23,450 nucleotides of DNA, taken from contig CAJMRV010000010.1 in the NCBI GenBank assembly GCA_905215795.1, forward strand, positions 1 through 23,450. Reading direction: 5' to 3'. Made by a program: the position numbers and the translations under genes. This stretch comes from an uncultured bacterium (lineage in GTDB: Bacteria > Pseudomonadota > Gammaproteobacteria > Burkholderiales > Burkholderiaceae_F). The notes beneath the pieces are model-generated. The model ran no database searches. It saw nothing but the letters and a program-made list of their open reading frames with translations, and had not been told where the DNA came from. Below, in pieces: positions 1 through 6,953 of the stretch. The first letter of the stretch is position 1. Every line of letters starts with the position of its first letter.

Positions 1-12
1 GTTGGTGGTGTG

Positions 13-44
13 AGAGGGGAGGAGCACCGAGAGTGCTCCCCTCT
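13..44 (-). terminator. Bulged hairpin downstream of menA
   Basis: An inverted repeat pairs AGAGGG and GAGCAC on the left with GTGCTC and CCCTCT on the right, leaving a three-base bulge and a five-base loop. It lies 26 bases after the menA stop codon. There is no clear T tract on either strand, so this is a weak terminator candidate, or only a 3'-end stabilising hairpin. It could also serve a gene lying left of the window. Confidence 0.35.
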
Positions 45-69
45 ACTCGATTTCAATGATGTTTTTTCA

Positions 70-981
70 TCAGAGCCTGACGGCGATGATCGAGAAGATC
101 ATGCTCAGGGCGAAGAGCACCGAGATGATCAGCTCGAGCTTCACGCACGAGAAGAGCACCTGGTTGAGTTCATAGTGCTGGTAGCGCGTGATGTCGCGCG
201 TCACCTTGAGCGCCTTAGGGAGCGCCGCGAAGACGAGCATGACGGCGATGTAGGCGGGGTTGATGAGGGCCATGGCGGTGAAGAGCACGAAGGGGAGCAG
301 GATCATCGCCTTGAAGAAGACGAGGAACGTCTTCGGGCCGAAGAAGACGGCCATCGTGATCCTGTTGATGCTTTCGTCGTGCTCGCGGTCACGCCAGTTG
401 TTGATGGCGAGCACCGCCGAGGCGACGGCGCCCAGGGCGAAGCCGAGCATCACCGAGAAGAGGCTCACGTCGTGGGCCTGCAGGGCGGAGGTCCCGATCA
501 CGGCGGTCAGCCCGAAGAAGACCATCACCGTGAGCTCGCCCCACGGGGTGTAGGCGATCGGCCTCGGGCCGCCCATGTAGGCGTAGGCCGCGATGATCGA
601 CGAGACGCCGATCAGGAGGAAGACCCAGCCCCCGAACCACACGAGGAGCGCGGTGTTGAGGAGCGCGAGGAGCATCATGGCCCGGATCGCCTTCTTGGCG
701 GTGGGCATGGAGATCCATCCGTTGGTGGTCGCCCTGGGGAGGCCCCTCCTGTTGCCCGTCTCGGCCTTCCTTTCGGTGTATCCGATGTCGTTCTCCATGT
801 TCGTGATGATCTGCATCAGGAGGGCGATCGTCAGCGTGAAGAAGGCCACGAGCGGGTCGAAGGTGCCGGTTTCATAAGCCGCGAGCGTGAGGGCGGCGAT
901 CACCGGCGCGACGGCCACGCCCCAGGTCTTGGGGCGGATGAAGGCGAGCCAGGCCGTCGTCTTGGAAACGGTCTCGGCCAT
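70..981 (-). CDS. menA: 1,4-dihydroxy-2-naphthoate polyprenyltransferase (MenA, UbiA superfamily)
   Basis: This 303-residue, very hydrophobic protein belongs to the UbiA superfamily. MenA attaches the polyprenyl tail to 1,4-dihydroxy-2-naphthoate at the inner membrane, the membrane step of menaquinone synthesis. It is placed in the MenA branch, not the UbiA (4-hydroxybenzoate) branch, by the YMGGPRPIAYTPWGEL segment (about residues 135-150) and the second Asp-rich motif NNWRDREHD (194-202). The first motif is unusual: it reads NDIGY (64-68), where MenA proteins normally have NDxxD, and the later Asp of that motif is Glu (74). The ATG start follows an AAGGTGG ribosome-binding site, and only three bases separate it from the ybeD stop, so the two are probably co-transcribed. 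MenA is the best call. A sequence-diverged paralogue using another aromatic acceptor is the alternative. Confidence 0.85.
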   Translation of the reverse strand: MAETVSKTTAWLAFIRPKTWGVAVAPVIAALTLAAYETGTFDPLVAFFTLTIALLMQIITNMENDIGYTERKAETGNRRGLPRATTNGWISMPTAKKAIRAMMLLALLNTALLVWFGGWVFLLIGVSSIIAAYAYMGGPRPIAYTPWGELTVMVFFGLTAVIGTSALQAHDVSLFSVMLGFALGAVASAVLAINNWRDREHDESINRITMAVFFGPKTFLVFFKAMILLPFVLFTAMALINPAYIAVMLVFAALPKALKVTRDITRYQHYELNQVLFSCVKLELIISVLFALSMIFSIIAVRL

Positions 982-984
982 GGA

Positions 985-1287
985 TCAGAACACCACCTTG
1001 ACGAAGGGGTGCTTCGTGAGGTCGAGGTAGCAGGCGTCGAGTTCGGGCTTGGAGTTGGCGGTCACGGTGACCGTCAGGGAGACGTACTTCTTCGTCTTGG
1101 AGTACTCCACCTTGTTGAGCTTCTCGTCGAAGGTGGGGTAGTGCTTGCGGATCACGTTGCAGATCTCCGCGACGTAGTCGTCACGGTTCAGGCCCATGAT
1201 CTTGATCGGAAACACGAGGGGGAACTTCATGATTTCGTCGATCTTGTCGACCATTTCGCAGTAGGTTTTCTTTTCGGTATCGGTCAC
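985..1287 (-). CDS. ybeD: DUF493 (YbeD/UPF0250) family protein
   Basis: This 100-residue protein matches the YbeD/UPF0250 family in size and in the pattern FPLVFPIKIMG near the N-terminus followed by YVSLTVTVTA in the second half. It is a small ferredoxin-like fold of unknown biochemical role, often encoded beside dacA and the lipoate genes lipB/lipA. The start is GTG at 1287, preceded by AGGTGA. That ribosome-binding site overlaps the TGA that would end the out-of-frame C-terminal continuation of the upstream DacA-like gene, suggesting the two were translationally coupled. The downstream neighbour here is menA, where lipB is more usual. Confidence 0.85.
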   Translation of the reverse strand: MTDTEKKTYCEMVDKIDEIMKFPLVFPIKIMGLNRDDYVAEICNVIRKHYPTFDEKLNKVEYSKTKKYVSLTVTVTANSKPELDACYLDLTKHPFVKVVF

Positions 1288-1291
1288 GGTG

Positions 1292-1438
1292 TCACCTGTC
1301 GAGATTCAATGTGAGTTTCAGTGTGTCGACGAATTGCCGCCACTGTCCGCCTTTTTCAACGTCCGAGGCGGCGCGGACGGGGATCCTCTTGAGTTCCTTG
1401 TCATCGTAGCTGATGACGAGCTCCCCTATTTTCGCATT
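1292..1438 (-). other. Out-of-frame C-terminal continuation of the DacA-like gene (-1 frame)
   Basis: After the A6 tract at 1437-1442, the -1 frame runs open for 48 codons to a TGA at 1292-1294. Its product begins NAKIGELVISYDDKEL and contains IPVRAASDVEKGG and a terminal LKLTLNL. This is the pattern expected for the end of the PBP5/DacA C-terminal beta-sandwich domain and its amphipathic tail. Joined to residue 319 of the DacA-like protein it would give a 367-residue product, close to usual DacA length. The stop also falls in the ribosome-binding site of ybeD. The continuation is therefore real ancestral coding sequence. Whether it is still translated (slippage), lost (mutation) or cut off by a sequence error cannot be decided here. 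Confidence 0.75.
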
Positions 1439-2394
1439 TTTTCCAGCGGGGCGAGCAGTGGAGAGGTCCTTCTCAGGACCACCTTCAGGGGGTCGCCCCC
1501 GGCCTCGATGAAGCGCTTCCTCGGGAGCGTCACGGAGACGTCCGAGTCGACGACGGCCGGCACTTCGGAGACGCGTCCGAGATAGACGGGGGGCGTCGCG
1601 ATCACCTGGCCCTTCTTGTAGAGCGCCACCGTCTCGGTTTCATAAGCCCCGAGGTTGTAGAGCATGGAGGCGGTTTCGGAGAGTTCCTGCTCGCCGGCCT
1701 CGACGAGCGCCACGTCGATCGTCCCCGGCCCCATGCCGAAGACCGCCGCGTCGCCGAGCCGGTAGGGCATGGCGAGGTTCGGGTTGAAGGGCGCCTTCGG
1801 GGCGTTGGCGAACGTGATCAGGTCGGGGCGGCTCTTCAGGAGGGCCTTGAGGAGGATGAGCTGGTCGGCGAGCGTCGTCCGGTTCTCATAGTCCTTCTCC
1901 TCGGCTCGCTCGTCGTTGTAGGGCGTCTTGTAGAGGGTCTGGTGCATCCCGAGCGAGGAGGCCGCGGCGTTCATGTGCTCGACGAACGCCTTTTCAGAAA
2001 GGCCCGTCGACGCGACGAGCGCCTTCAGGGTGCCTCCGTCGGGCTTGGCGATGAAGCGTCGGGCGGCCTCGACCACCTTCTTCTCATCAGCGCCGGCCTT
2101 CTTCTTCTCGGCGGCGGCCTTCGGAGCGGCGTCGGCACCGCCGGCGGTGAGCGTGACGCCCGCATCGCCGCGGGGCGTCTCCACCAGGGCGGCGTAGAGG
2201 ACCATCAGGCCTACGAAGCCGTTGACGGGCAGGGTCTCGGTCGCCTTCTCCTCGGCGATGATCTGGAGGCTCGTCCGGTTCTCCATGATCCATCCGGCGG
2301 CTGCGGCCGTCTGGGAGGCCATCAGGAGGACGGCCGTGACGAGCGCGGCGAGGGCGCCTCCCGCGCGGAGGGGGATTCTTGACAATCGGGACAT
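1426..2394 (-). CDS. DacA-family (PBP5/6-like) protein lacking catalytic motifs, frameshifted at 3' end
   Basis: The 322-residue product as read starts with a signal peptide (hydrophobic core about 11-30, likely cleavage after the Ala run near 33). It aligns in pattern with D-alanyl-D-alanine carboxypeptidases: an RTSLQIIAEEKA strand, AFVEHMNAAASSLGM (137-150) matching the DacA FVxLMNxxAxxLGM region, and a C-terminal PBP5-type domain from about 250. The catalytic signatures are missing. Where SxxK should precede LM the protein has GFVGLM (59-64), no SxN is visible, and the KTG region reads GMGPG (220-224). An Ala/Lys-rich stretch (89-106) replaces part of the usual body. The reading frame ends early at TAG 1426-1428, just after an A6 tract. 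It precedes ybeD, as dacA does in many proteobacteria. It is best seen as a periplasmic pseudoenzyme or a decaying gene. Confidence 0.7.
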   Translation of the reverse strand: MSRLSRIPLRAGGALAALVTAVLLMASQTAAAAGWIMENRTSLQIIAEEKATETLPVNGFVGLMVLYAALVETPRGDAGVTLTAGGADAAPKAAAEKKKAGADEKKVVEAARRFIAKPDGGTLKALVASTGLSEKAFVEHMNAAASSLGMHQTLYKTPYNDERAEEKDYENRTTLADQLILLKALLKSRPDLITFANAPKAPFNPNLAMPYRLGDAAVFGMGPGTIDVALVEAGEQELSETASMLYNLGAYETETVALYKKGQVIATPPVYLGRVSEVPAVVDSDVSVTLPRKRFIEAGGDPLKVVLRRTSPLLAPLEKMRK

Positions 2395-2408
2395 GAAACT
2401 TGCTAAAT
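2379..2408 (+). promoter_or_regulatory. Candidate sigma70 promoter for birA-coaX
   Basis: A perfect TTGACA (2379-2384) is followed after 18 bases by CTAAAT (2403-2408). Shifting one base gives TAAATT with an upstream TG (2401-2402). The -35 box lies inside the first codons of the divergent DacA-like gene. Transcription would begin near 2415, about 80 bases before birA. The -10 match is only fair, so this is a proposal from sequence alone. Confidence 0.4.
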
Positions 2409-2495
2409 TGGGGGTTCTTCAGAGGTAATTCATTTTAGCGTCTGGCGCACCGCCTCTGGGATGGCGCCGCCGCATTAAAACCCGGTGGAGGGTCT
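2395..2495. promoter_or_regulatory. Divergent intergenic region between DacA-like gene and birA
   Basis: These 101 bases separate two divergent transcription units. They hold the proposed birA -10 box and, on the minus strand, a TAAAAT (2432-2437) that could be the -10 of the dacA-ybeD-menA unit, though no good -35 is visible for it. A GGAGG (2487-2491) serves as the birA ribosome-binding site. I see no riboswitch-like structure. Confidence 0.4.
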
Positions 2496-3266
2496 GTGGA
2501 GTCCGCAGAGAACAAATTCATGGATGCTGAGGCGGTACGATCGATGCTGCCCCCGGAGCGGGTCCGGCTGGAGATCGTCGACGAGACGGGCTCCACGAAC
2601 GACGACCTGAAGGCGCTCGTGCGCTCGGGCGGAGCAACGGCTCCGGTCGTCCGCTTCGCGTTCTCCCAGACGGGGGGACGAGGGACGAGGGGGCGCCGCT
2701 GGATCAATCCCGTGCCCGCCTTCCTCTTCTCCGTGCTCGTCCCGGCGCCCGGGGAGCCCAATCTCGTGCCCTTGAAGACCGGACTCTCGATCGTGGAGAC
2801 GCTCTCGCGCCACGGCGTCGAGGCGGGCCTCAAGTGGCCCAACGACGTCTGGGCGGGCGGCGGCAAGGCGGGCGGCATCCTCTGCGAGGGTCTGCACGAC
2901 CCGGCGGGACGCCCCTGGATCGTCATCGGGGCGGGGCTCAACCTCCTCTCCTTTGAAGGGCGCACCGAACGGGGCTGGTCCGTCGGCGGACTCTTTCCCG
3001 AAGGGGCCCTTCCCGCTCCCCGCGAATGCGCCTCCCTCTTCACCGACATCGTGCTCGGACTCCTTGATTCGTTCGTCGACGGGAACGCGCCGTCCCTCAA
3101 CGCGTGGAGGGAACACGACGTTTTCTACGGTCAAAGGGTCAAAATCGCGCTGGAAAACGGCGCCCTGACGGGCGTCGAGCGTGGAATCACCGACGACGGA
3201 CGTCTGTTGGTGCTCACAAACGACGGATTAACCGCTATCATGAGTGGAACCATTTTGAAAGGATGA
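2496..3266 (+). CDS. birA: Biotin--[acetyl-CoA-carboxylase] ligase, monofunctional
   Basis: The 256-residue enzyme activates biotin with ATP and transfers it to the lysine of the biotin carboxyl carrier protein, in the cytoplasm. Visible motifs are TGSTND (31-36), the biotinyl-AMP loop GRGTRGRRW (61-69), KWPND (113-117) and KAGGIL (124-129). The winged-helix domain that makes E. coli BirA a repressor is absent, so this is a ligase only. The annotated start is GTG at 2496 with GGAGG four bases upstream. An ATG at 2520 is an alternative that would shorten the protein by eight residues without touching a domain. coaX follows after 39 bases, a common betaproteobacterial pairing. Confidence 0.92.
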   Translation: MESAENKFMDAEAVRSMLPPERVRLEIVDETGSTNDDLKALVRSGGATAPVVRFAFSQTGGRGTRGRRWINPVPAFLFSVLVPAPGEPNLVPLKTGLSIVETLSRHGVEAGLKWPNDVWAGGGKAGGILCEGLHDPAGRPWIVIGAGLNLLSFEGRTERGWSVGGLFPEGALPAPRECASLFTDIVLGLLDSFVDGNAPSLNAWREHDVFYGQRVKIALENGALTGVERGITDDGRLLVLTNDGLTAIMSGTILKG

Positions 3267-3305
3267 CGCCGTCCGGCCCCGAGACGGGCCGGCGCGTCCT
3301 AAGGC

Positions 3306-4079
3306 ATGACTGTTTTACTGATTGACGTGGGCAACACGGCCCTCAAGTGGACCACGCTCGAGGAGCCCGACAACCCCCGCACCATCGTTCATGAAGGCAA
3401 GACCCACTTCAAGGACGAACTCTTCGAGGAATGGAACCGTCTCGGTCCGACCCGCATCATCGGCTGCTCCGTGGCCGCCCCGAGCATCGCGTTCTCCCTG
3501 ACCAAATACTTCAACTCCCACGGCTACGCCTGGGAATGGGTCAACTCCCAGCCGGTCTTCGAATGCCGGGAGTTCACCCTCGTCAATGGCTACGCGCGTG
3601 CGCGCCAGCTCGGTGCGGACCGTTGGTTCGCCGCCGTCGGTGCGATCTCGCTCGGCCTGGAGACGCCGCTCCTCGTCGTGCACACCGGCACGGCGACGAC
3701 CGTCGACTCGATCGCGCTCGAATCCCCCGGGGCCTACCGCTTCATCGGCGGACGCATCGCACCGGGGCCCACGCTCATGAAGAAGGCGCTCATGCGCGAC
3801 ATCCCGACGCTCAACACCGAGATGTCCGAGTACAGGGACTTTCCGGAGCGCACCTCCGAGGCGATCATGACCGGGATCGTCGACGCGCAGGTGGGCCTCA
3901 TTGAAAGGGCGCGTGAAAAGATGTCCGCCTGCGGTCCGACGCCGAGGACCATCCTCGCCGGCGGCGCCGCCCGCTGGCTCGCACCCCACGTGGACGCGGC
4001 CATCGGCGACCTGACCATCCGCCACAACCTCGTGCTCCGCGGCCTTGTTGAAAAGGCGAAGGCGGAATTGAAGGACTGA
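3306..4079 (+). CDS. coaX: Type III pantothenate kinase (CoaX/Baf family)
   Basis: This 257-residue ASKHA-fold kinase phosphorylates pantothenate, the first step of coenzyme A synthesis. The type III enzyme is generally not feedback-inhibited by CoA. Motifs seen are the phosphate loop DVGNTALKW (7-15), NGYARARQLGADRW (94-107) with the catalytic-region Asp105, the GTATTVD loop (128-134) and GGRIAPG (148-154). Length is normal for the family. The homologue in Bordetella was first named Bvg accessory factor (Baf) and also lies beside birA. The ribosome-binding site is weak (TAAGG about three bases before ATG), consistent with reading on from birA. Confidence 0.93.
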   Translation: MTVLLIDVGNTALKWTTLEEPDNPRTIVHEGKTHFKDELFEEWNRLGPTRIIGCSVAAPSIAFSLTKYFNSHGYAWEWVNSQPVFECREFTLVNGYARARQLGADRWFAAVGAISLGLETPLLVVHTGTATTVDSIALESPGAYRFIGGRIAPGPTLMKKALMRDIPTLNTEMSEYRDFPERTSEAIMTGIVDAQVGLIERAREKMSACGPTPRTILAGGAARWLAPHVDAAIGDLTIRHNLVLRGLVEKAKAELKD

Positions 4080-4101
4080 AGAAGAACAAAAGGAGAAGTT
4101 G

Positions 4102-4842
4102 ATGAGAATCCTTGCGGTATTGATGACACTCGCCGCCCTCGGACTGTCCGGCTACGCCTATGTCGAGCAGGCCGCCTTCGTCAGGGGCCTCCCTGAGAAG
4201 ACCACCGTGGACGTGAAGGTGGCCAACCTCACGTTCTCCGAACCCGAGCTCGTCGAGGCCGTGGTGCCCGAACAGCCCCCGCTCCTTGATGAAAAGGACG
4301 ACGAGGACGCCTCCGCCCAGCCCGTGCCCGCGATGGCCGCCGGCGACGGAGACGAAAAAGCCGCTTCTTCCGAAGCGGCCGGTGTGGTCTGCGCCATGAT
4401 CGGTCCGATCAAGGAGGGCCGTCTCATCGACGTCAACAAGCCCTTGAAGGAGTTCAGCCTCCTCGACAAGGTCTTCGTCGAGCCCGTCCTCCAGGAGGAC
4501 GAGTTCTGGGTCTCCGTGGGTCCCTTCGACAGGAAGGAGCTCGCCGAGAGCCGCCTCAAGTCGCTTGAGGGGCGTGGATTCGAGGGCGCCCGCGTCAACA
4601 CGGACGGGAAGTCCTATTCAGTCTTCCTGAAGTCGTTCCCGAGCGACATCGAGGCCCGTGACTGGGCGCAGAAGGCCGGTGCGCTCTTCTCGCTGCACCA
4701 CCTCGTGATCACCAAGCCGCAGGTCGCCCGCGACCATCTCGTGCGCCTGATCTTCAACGACATCGACGAGGATCAGAAGGGACGCGTCGAAAAACTGGGC
4801 CGCCTGCTCGGGGAGAAGGTCATCGACTGTCCCCTGCCCTGA
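4102..4842 (+). CDS. Membrane-anchored SPOR-domain protein
   Basis: I start this at ATG 4102, six bases after AGGAG (4091-4095). The TTG just before it could add one residue. The 246-residue product has a single N-terminal membrane segment (about 2-20), an acidic, Ala-rich low-complexity linker (about 45-95), and a SPOR-like domain (about 133-205; FWVSVGPFDRKELAESRL, then YSVFLKSFPSDIEARDWAQK). SPOR domains bind denuded glycan strands in peptidoglycan, usually at the division septum. It follows coaX by 22 bases and is probably the last gene of the birA operon. Its specific role is unknown. The same order, birA-coaX-SPOR, is typical of betaproteobacteria. Confidence 0.75.
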   Translation: MRILAVLMTLAALGLSGYAYVEQAAFVRGLPEKTTVDVKVANLTFSEPELVEAVVPEQPPLLDEKDDEDASAQPVPAMAAGDGDEKAASSEAAGVVCAMIGPIKEGRLIDVNKPLKEFSLLDKVFVEPVLQEDEFWVSVGPFDRKELAESRLKSLEGRGFEGARVNTDGKSYSVFLKSFPSDIEARDWAQKAGALFSLHHLVITKPQVARDHLVRLIFNDIDEDQKGRVEKLGRLLGEKVIDCPLP

Positions 4843-4864
4843 TGGCCCGTCCACAATGAAGCCT

Positions 4865-4885
4865 CCGGCTCCTTCGTGGAGCCGG
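4865..4885. terminator. Hairpin between convergent SPOR and HIT genes
   Basis: CCGGCTCC (4865-4872) and GGAGCCGG (4878-4885) form a perfect eight-base-pair stem around TTCGT. It begins 22 bases after the SPOR gene stop and abuts the HIT gene stop on the other strand, so it could end both transcripts. The T tract is poor on both sides, which lowers confidence in intrinsic termination. Confidence 0.55.
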
Positions 4886-5311
4886 TTACTGAGCGTCGAG
4901 CTCCGCGACCAACGTCTTCACGACGTCGGCCATGGCGGCCCGGCGCTTTTTCACGAGCTCCTCGGGCACCGCGCGCTTGGAGCTGCCCCAGGGGGAGTCC
5001 GGGAAGAACGCGTCGTCCTTCCAGCGGCCCACGATGTGCCAGTGCACGTGGCTCACCACGTTGCCGAACTGGGCCCAGTTCACCTTGTCGGTGCCGAGCT
5101 TGGCGATGAAGATCTCCTCGATCTTGAGGAGGATGCGGATCAGCTCGCTCCTCTCCTCCTGGGAGAGTTCGCTCATCTCCGTGACGTGGCGCGCGCAGAC
5201 CACGCGCAGGAACGCGGGGAATTCGTCCGTGCCGGCGTCGAGGATGTAGAAGCGCGGGTTGCGCCAGATTTCATTGGGATGGTTCTTGGAACAGAGTTCG
5301 CATTCAGTCAT
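4886..5311 (-). CDS. HIT-family nucleotide-binding protein
   Basis: The 141-residue protein carries the histidine-triad signature HVHWHIVGRW (88-97; His88, His90, His92), the nucleotide-phosphate-binding site of HIT hydrolases and transferases. It has an N-terminal CELC (4-7) and a CARH (39-42) that together with the triad may bind zinc. The triad is followed by DDAFFPDSPWG, typical of a proteobacterial HIT subgroup whose substrate is not known. I chose ATG 5311; the open frame extends further upstream, but that part overlaps the preceding 71-residue gene. It is the last gene of the unit running down from mreB. Confidence 0.85.
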   Translation of the reverse strand: MTECELCSKNHPNEIWRNPRFYILDAGTDEFPAFLRVVCARHVTEMSELSQEERSELIRILLKIEEIFIAKLGTDKVNWAQFGNVVSHVHWHIVGRWKDDAFFPDSPWGSSKRAVPEELVKKRRAAMADVVKTLVAELDAQ

Positions 5312-5318
5312 TGTCTTT

Positions 5319-5534
5319 TCAGTCCACGAGTTCGATGAGACCACTGTCGTTCTCGACGATTTCATAGTCCCATTTCTTGTTGCCACGCATGTCTTCGAGC
5401 CAGGCCTGCACGGGCACGCCCAGTTCGTCGATCATGGAATTGATGTACATCTGCGCTTCCAGGGGGGTGGCGAAGTTGTCCCATTCGCCGCTCTCCCAGA
5501 GCACGATGACCTGAGTCACGCAGTCGCGTCGCAT
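5319..5534 (-). CDS. Conserved-looking 71-residue protein of unknown function
   Basis: This small acidic protein starts at ATG 5534, seven bases after the M20 peptidase stop, and ends seven bases before the HIT gene start. Its position in the unit is the main reason to call it a gene. The sequence has a hydrophobic strand VTQVIVLW (6-13), a predicted helix around LEAQMYINSMIDELG and a C-terminal strand-like segment. I see no signal peptide, membrane segment, cysteine pair or known motif. The ribosome-binding site would be GGAGG inside the M20 3' end, about 13 bases upstream. I do not recognise the family. Confidence 0.65.
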   Translation of the reverse strand: MRRDCVTQVIVLWESGEWDNFATPLEAQMYINSMIDELGVPVQAWLEDMRGNKKWDYEIVENDSGLIELVD

Positions 5535-5541
5535 TTTCGGA

Positions 5542-6933
5542 TCATTCCTCCATGGAATGCATGAGTTCCGCCAGGAAGCGCGTGAGTTTCTCCGCGTACC
5601 CGAGCGGGAGGTATTCAAAGGGTGCGTGCGCGTTCGTGTCGGGGGCGAGCGCGCCGGTGTTGATGAAGGGCGCGCCGGGGAAGGCCCTCCCGAAGAGCGG
5701 GAGCGTGCCGATCGAGGCGCCGCAGAAGATGTAGCCGGGGGCCGCCTCGAAGACGTCGCGGGAGATCCTCCCGACAGCTTCGCCGACGGGTTCCTCGAGG
5801 TCCTCCGCGAGGAAGCCCGAGCTCGCCGAGACCTGGCTCACCGTGACGGAGGCCCCGTAGGGGACGTCGGTGGTGAGCGCCGCGACGACGGCCTTGATCG
5901 CCTTCTCCCCGTCCACGACGGGCGGGATGCGGATCGAGAGCCTCAGGCTCGTCGAGGGACGGATCAGGACGCCCGCGTTCTCGATGGCGGGCAGGCCCTC
6001 GGCGCCGACGACCGTCAGCGTGGGGTCCCAGCAGGAGGCCTTCAGGGTTTCGAGCGGGTCCTCATGGCAGGGGCGCGTGCCGCCGTGCCAGTTGATGCCG
6101 AAGCGCGGATCGTAGCCGTCCTTGATGAGGAGCTTCATTTGTTCTTCAATGCTCTCCGGGAGCTTCGCGTGGAGTTCAGGAAGGAGGATGCGTCCGGTCG
6201 ACTCGTCCTCGATCCTCGAGAGGAGCGAGCGCATGATGCGGAAGGAGTCCGGGGCGAGGCCGCTCCCGAAGCCCGAATGGACGGCCGTGTCGAGCACCTG
6301 CACCTTCACGGTGAGGCAGAGGGCGCCCCTGAGGGAGCGTGTCAGCCAGAGGCGCTTGAGGTTCATGGCGCCCAGGTCCAGGATGGCCACGTAGGCGGGA
6401 TCCTTCACGCGGCGGGCGACCTCGTCGATGTAGTGTTCGAGCCCCTCGGAGCCGCTCTCCTCGTTGGTTTCGAAAAGTCCCGTCACGCGGGGTCTTGGAA
6501 GGCCTGCTTCGTCGAGCGCGGCGGCGGCCGTCAGGGCCGTGTAGAAGCTGTAGCCGTCGTCGACGGCGCCGCGTCCGTAGAGGCGGCCGTCACGGACGAC
6601 GGGGTTCCAGGGCTCCCATCCTTCATGGACGGTTTCGGGCTGCTTGTCGAGGTGGCCGTAGTAGAAGACCGGGCGTTCGTTGGTGCCGGTGGCCTTGATG
6701 TCGACGAAGAGCGCGGGCGGGAACTCGGGCGACTCGAGGATTTCGAAGGTCGCTCCGGGGAAGTGCTCCAGACCCCAGCGGCGGGCCTGTTCGAGCGCGG
6801 CCATCAGGTGGCCGTTCTCCTTCCAGGCGTTGTCGAAGGCGGAGGATTTGGCGGGGATGCGGATGAAGTCCTTGAGGGCCTCGAGGGTGCCGCCCTGCCA
6901 GGCGTCATGGATGATCCTGTCGAGCGTGGTCAT
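5542..6933 (-). CDS. M20-family metallopeptidase (dipeptidase/carboxypeptidase type)
   Basis: This 463-residue protein has the M20 layout. Metal ligands seen are His94 in GHLDKQPE (93-100), Asp125 in YGRGAVDDG (119-127), Glu158-Glu159 in ETNEESGS (155-162), Asp186 in ILDLG and His436 in NAHAPFEY. A lid/dimerisation domain with VHSGFGSG (218-225) is inserted between the two halves of the catalytic domain. No signal peptide is evident, so it is probably cytoplasmic. M20 members cleave dipeptides or deacylate amino acids, and the substrate here cannot be told. The ATG follows AAGGAG by about nine bases and lies 20 bases after rlpA, so it appears to be read from the elongasome unit. A role in processing wall-derived peptides is conceivable but is inference. 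Confidence 0.88.
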   Translation of the reverse strand: MTTLDRIIHDAWQGGTLEALKDFIRIPAKSSAFDNAWKENGHLMAALEQARRWGLEHFPGATFEILESPEFPPALFVDIKATGTNERPVFYYGHLDKQPETVHEGWEPWNPVVRDGRLYGRGAVDDGYSFYTALTAAAALDEAGLPRPRVTGLFETNEESGSEGLEHYIDEVARRVKDPAYVAILDLGAMNLKRLWLTRSLRGALCLTVKVQVLDTAVHSGFGSGLAPDSFRIMRSLLSRIEDESTGRILLPELHAKLPESIEEQMKLLIKDGYDPRFGINWHGGTRPCHEDPLETLKASCWDPTLTVVGAEGLPAIENAGVLIRPSTSLRLSIRIPPVVDGEKAIKAVVAALTTDVPYGASVTVSQVSASSGFLAEDLEEPVGEAVGRISRDVFEAAPGYIFCGASIGTLPLFGRAFPGAPFINTGALAPDTNAHAPFEYLPLGYAEKLTRFLAELMHSMEE

Positions 6934-6953
6934 GAGGGAGGTCTCCTTTTGGG

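Noticed and set aside
10..1314. A 434-codon plus-strand open frame
   Set aside because: It is opposite menA and ybeD and has the Asp/Glu/His/Arg/Gly-rich composition of antisense frames in GC-rich DNA.
4876..5338. Plus-strand open frames over the HIT gene
   Set aside because: They are shadows; the HIT triad is clear on the minus strand.
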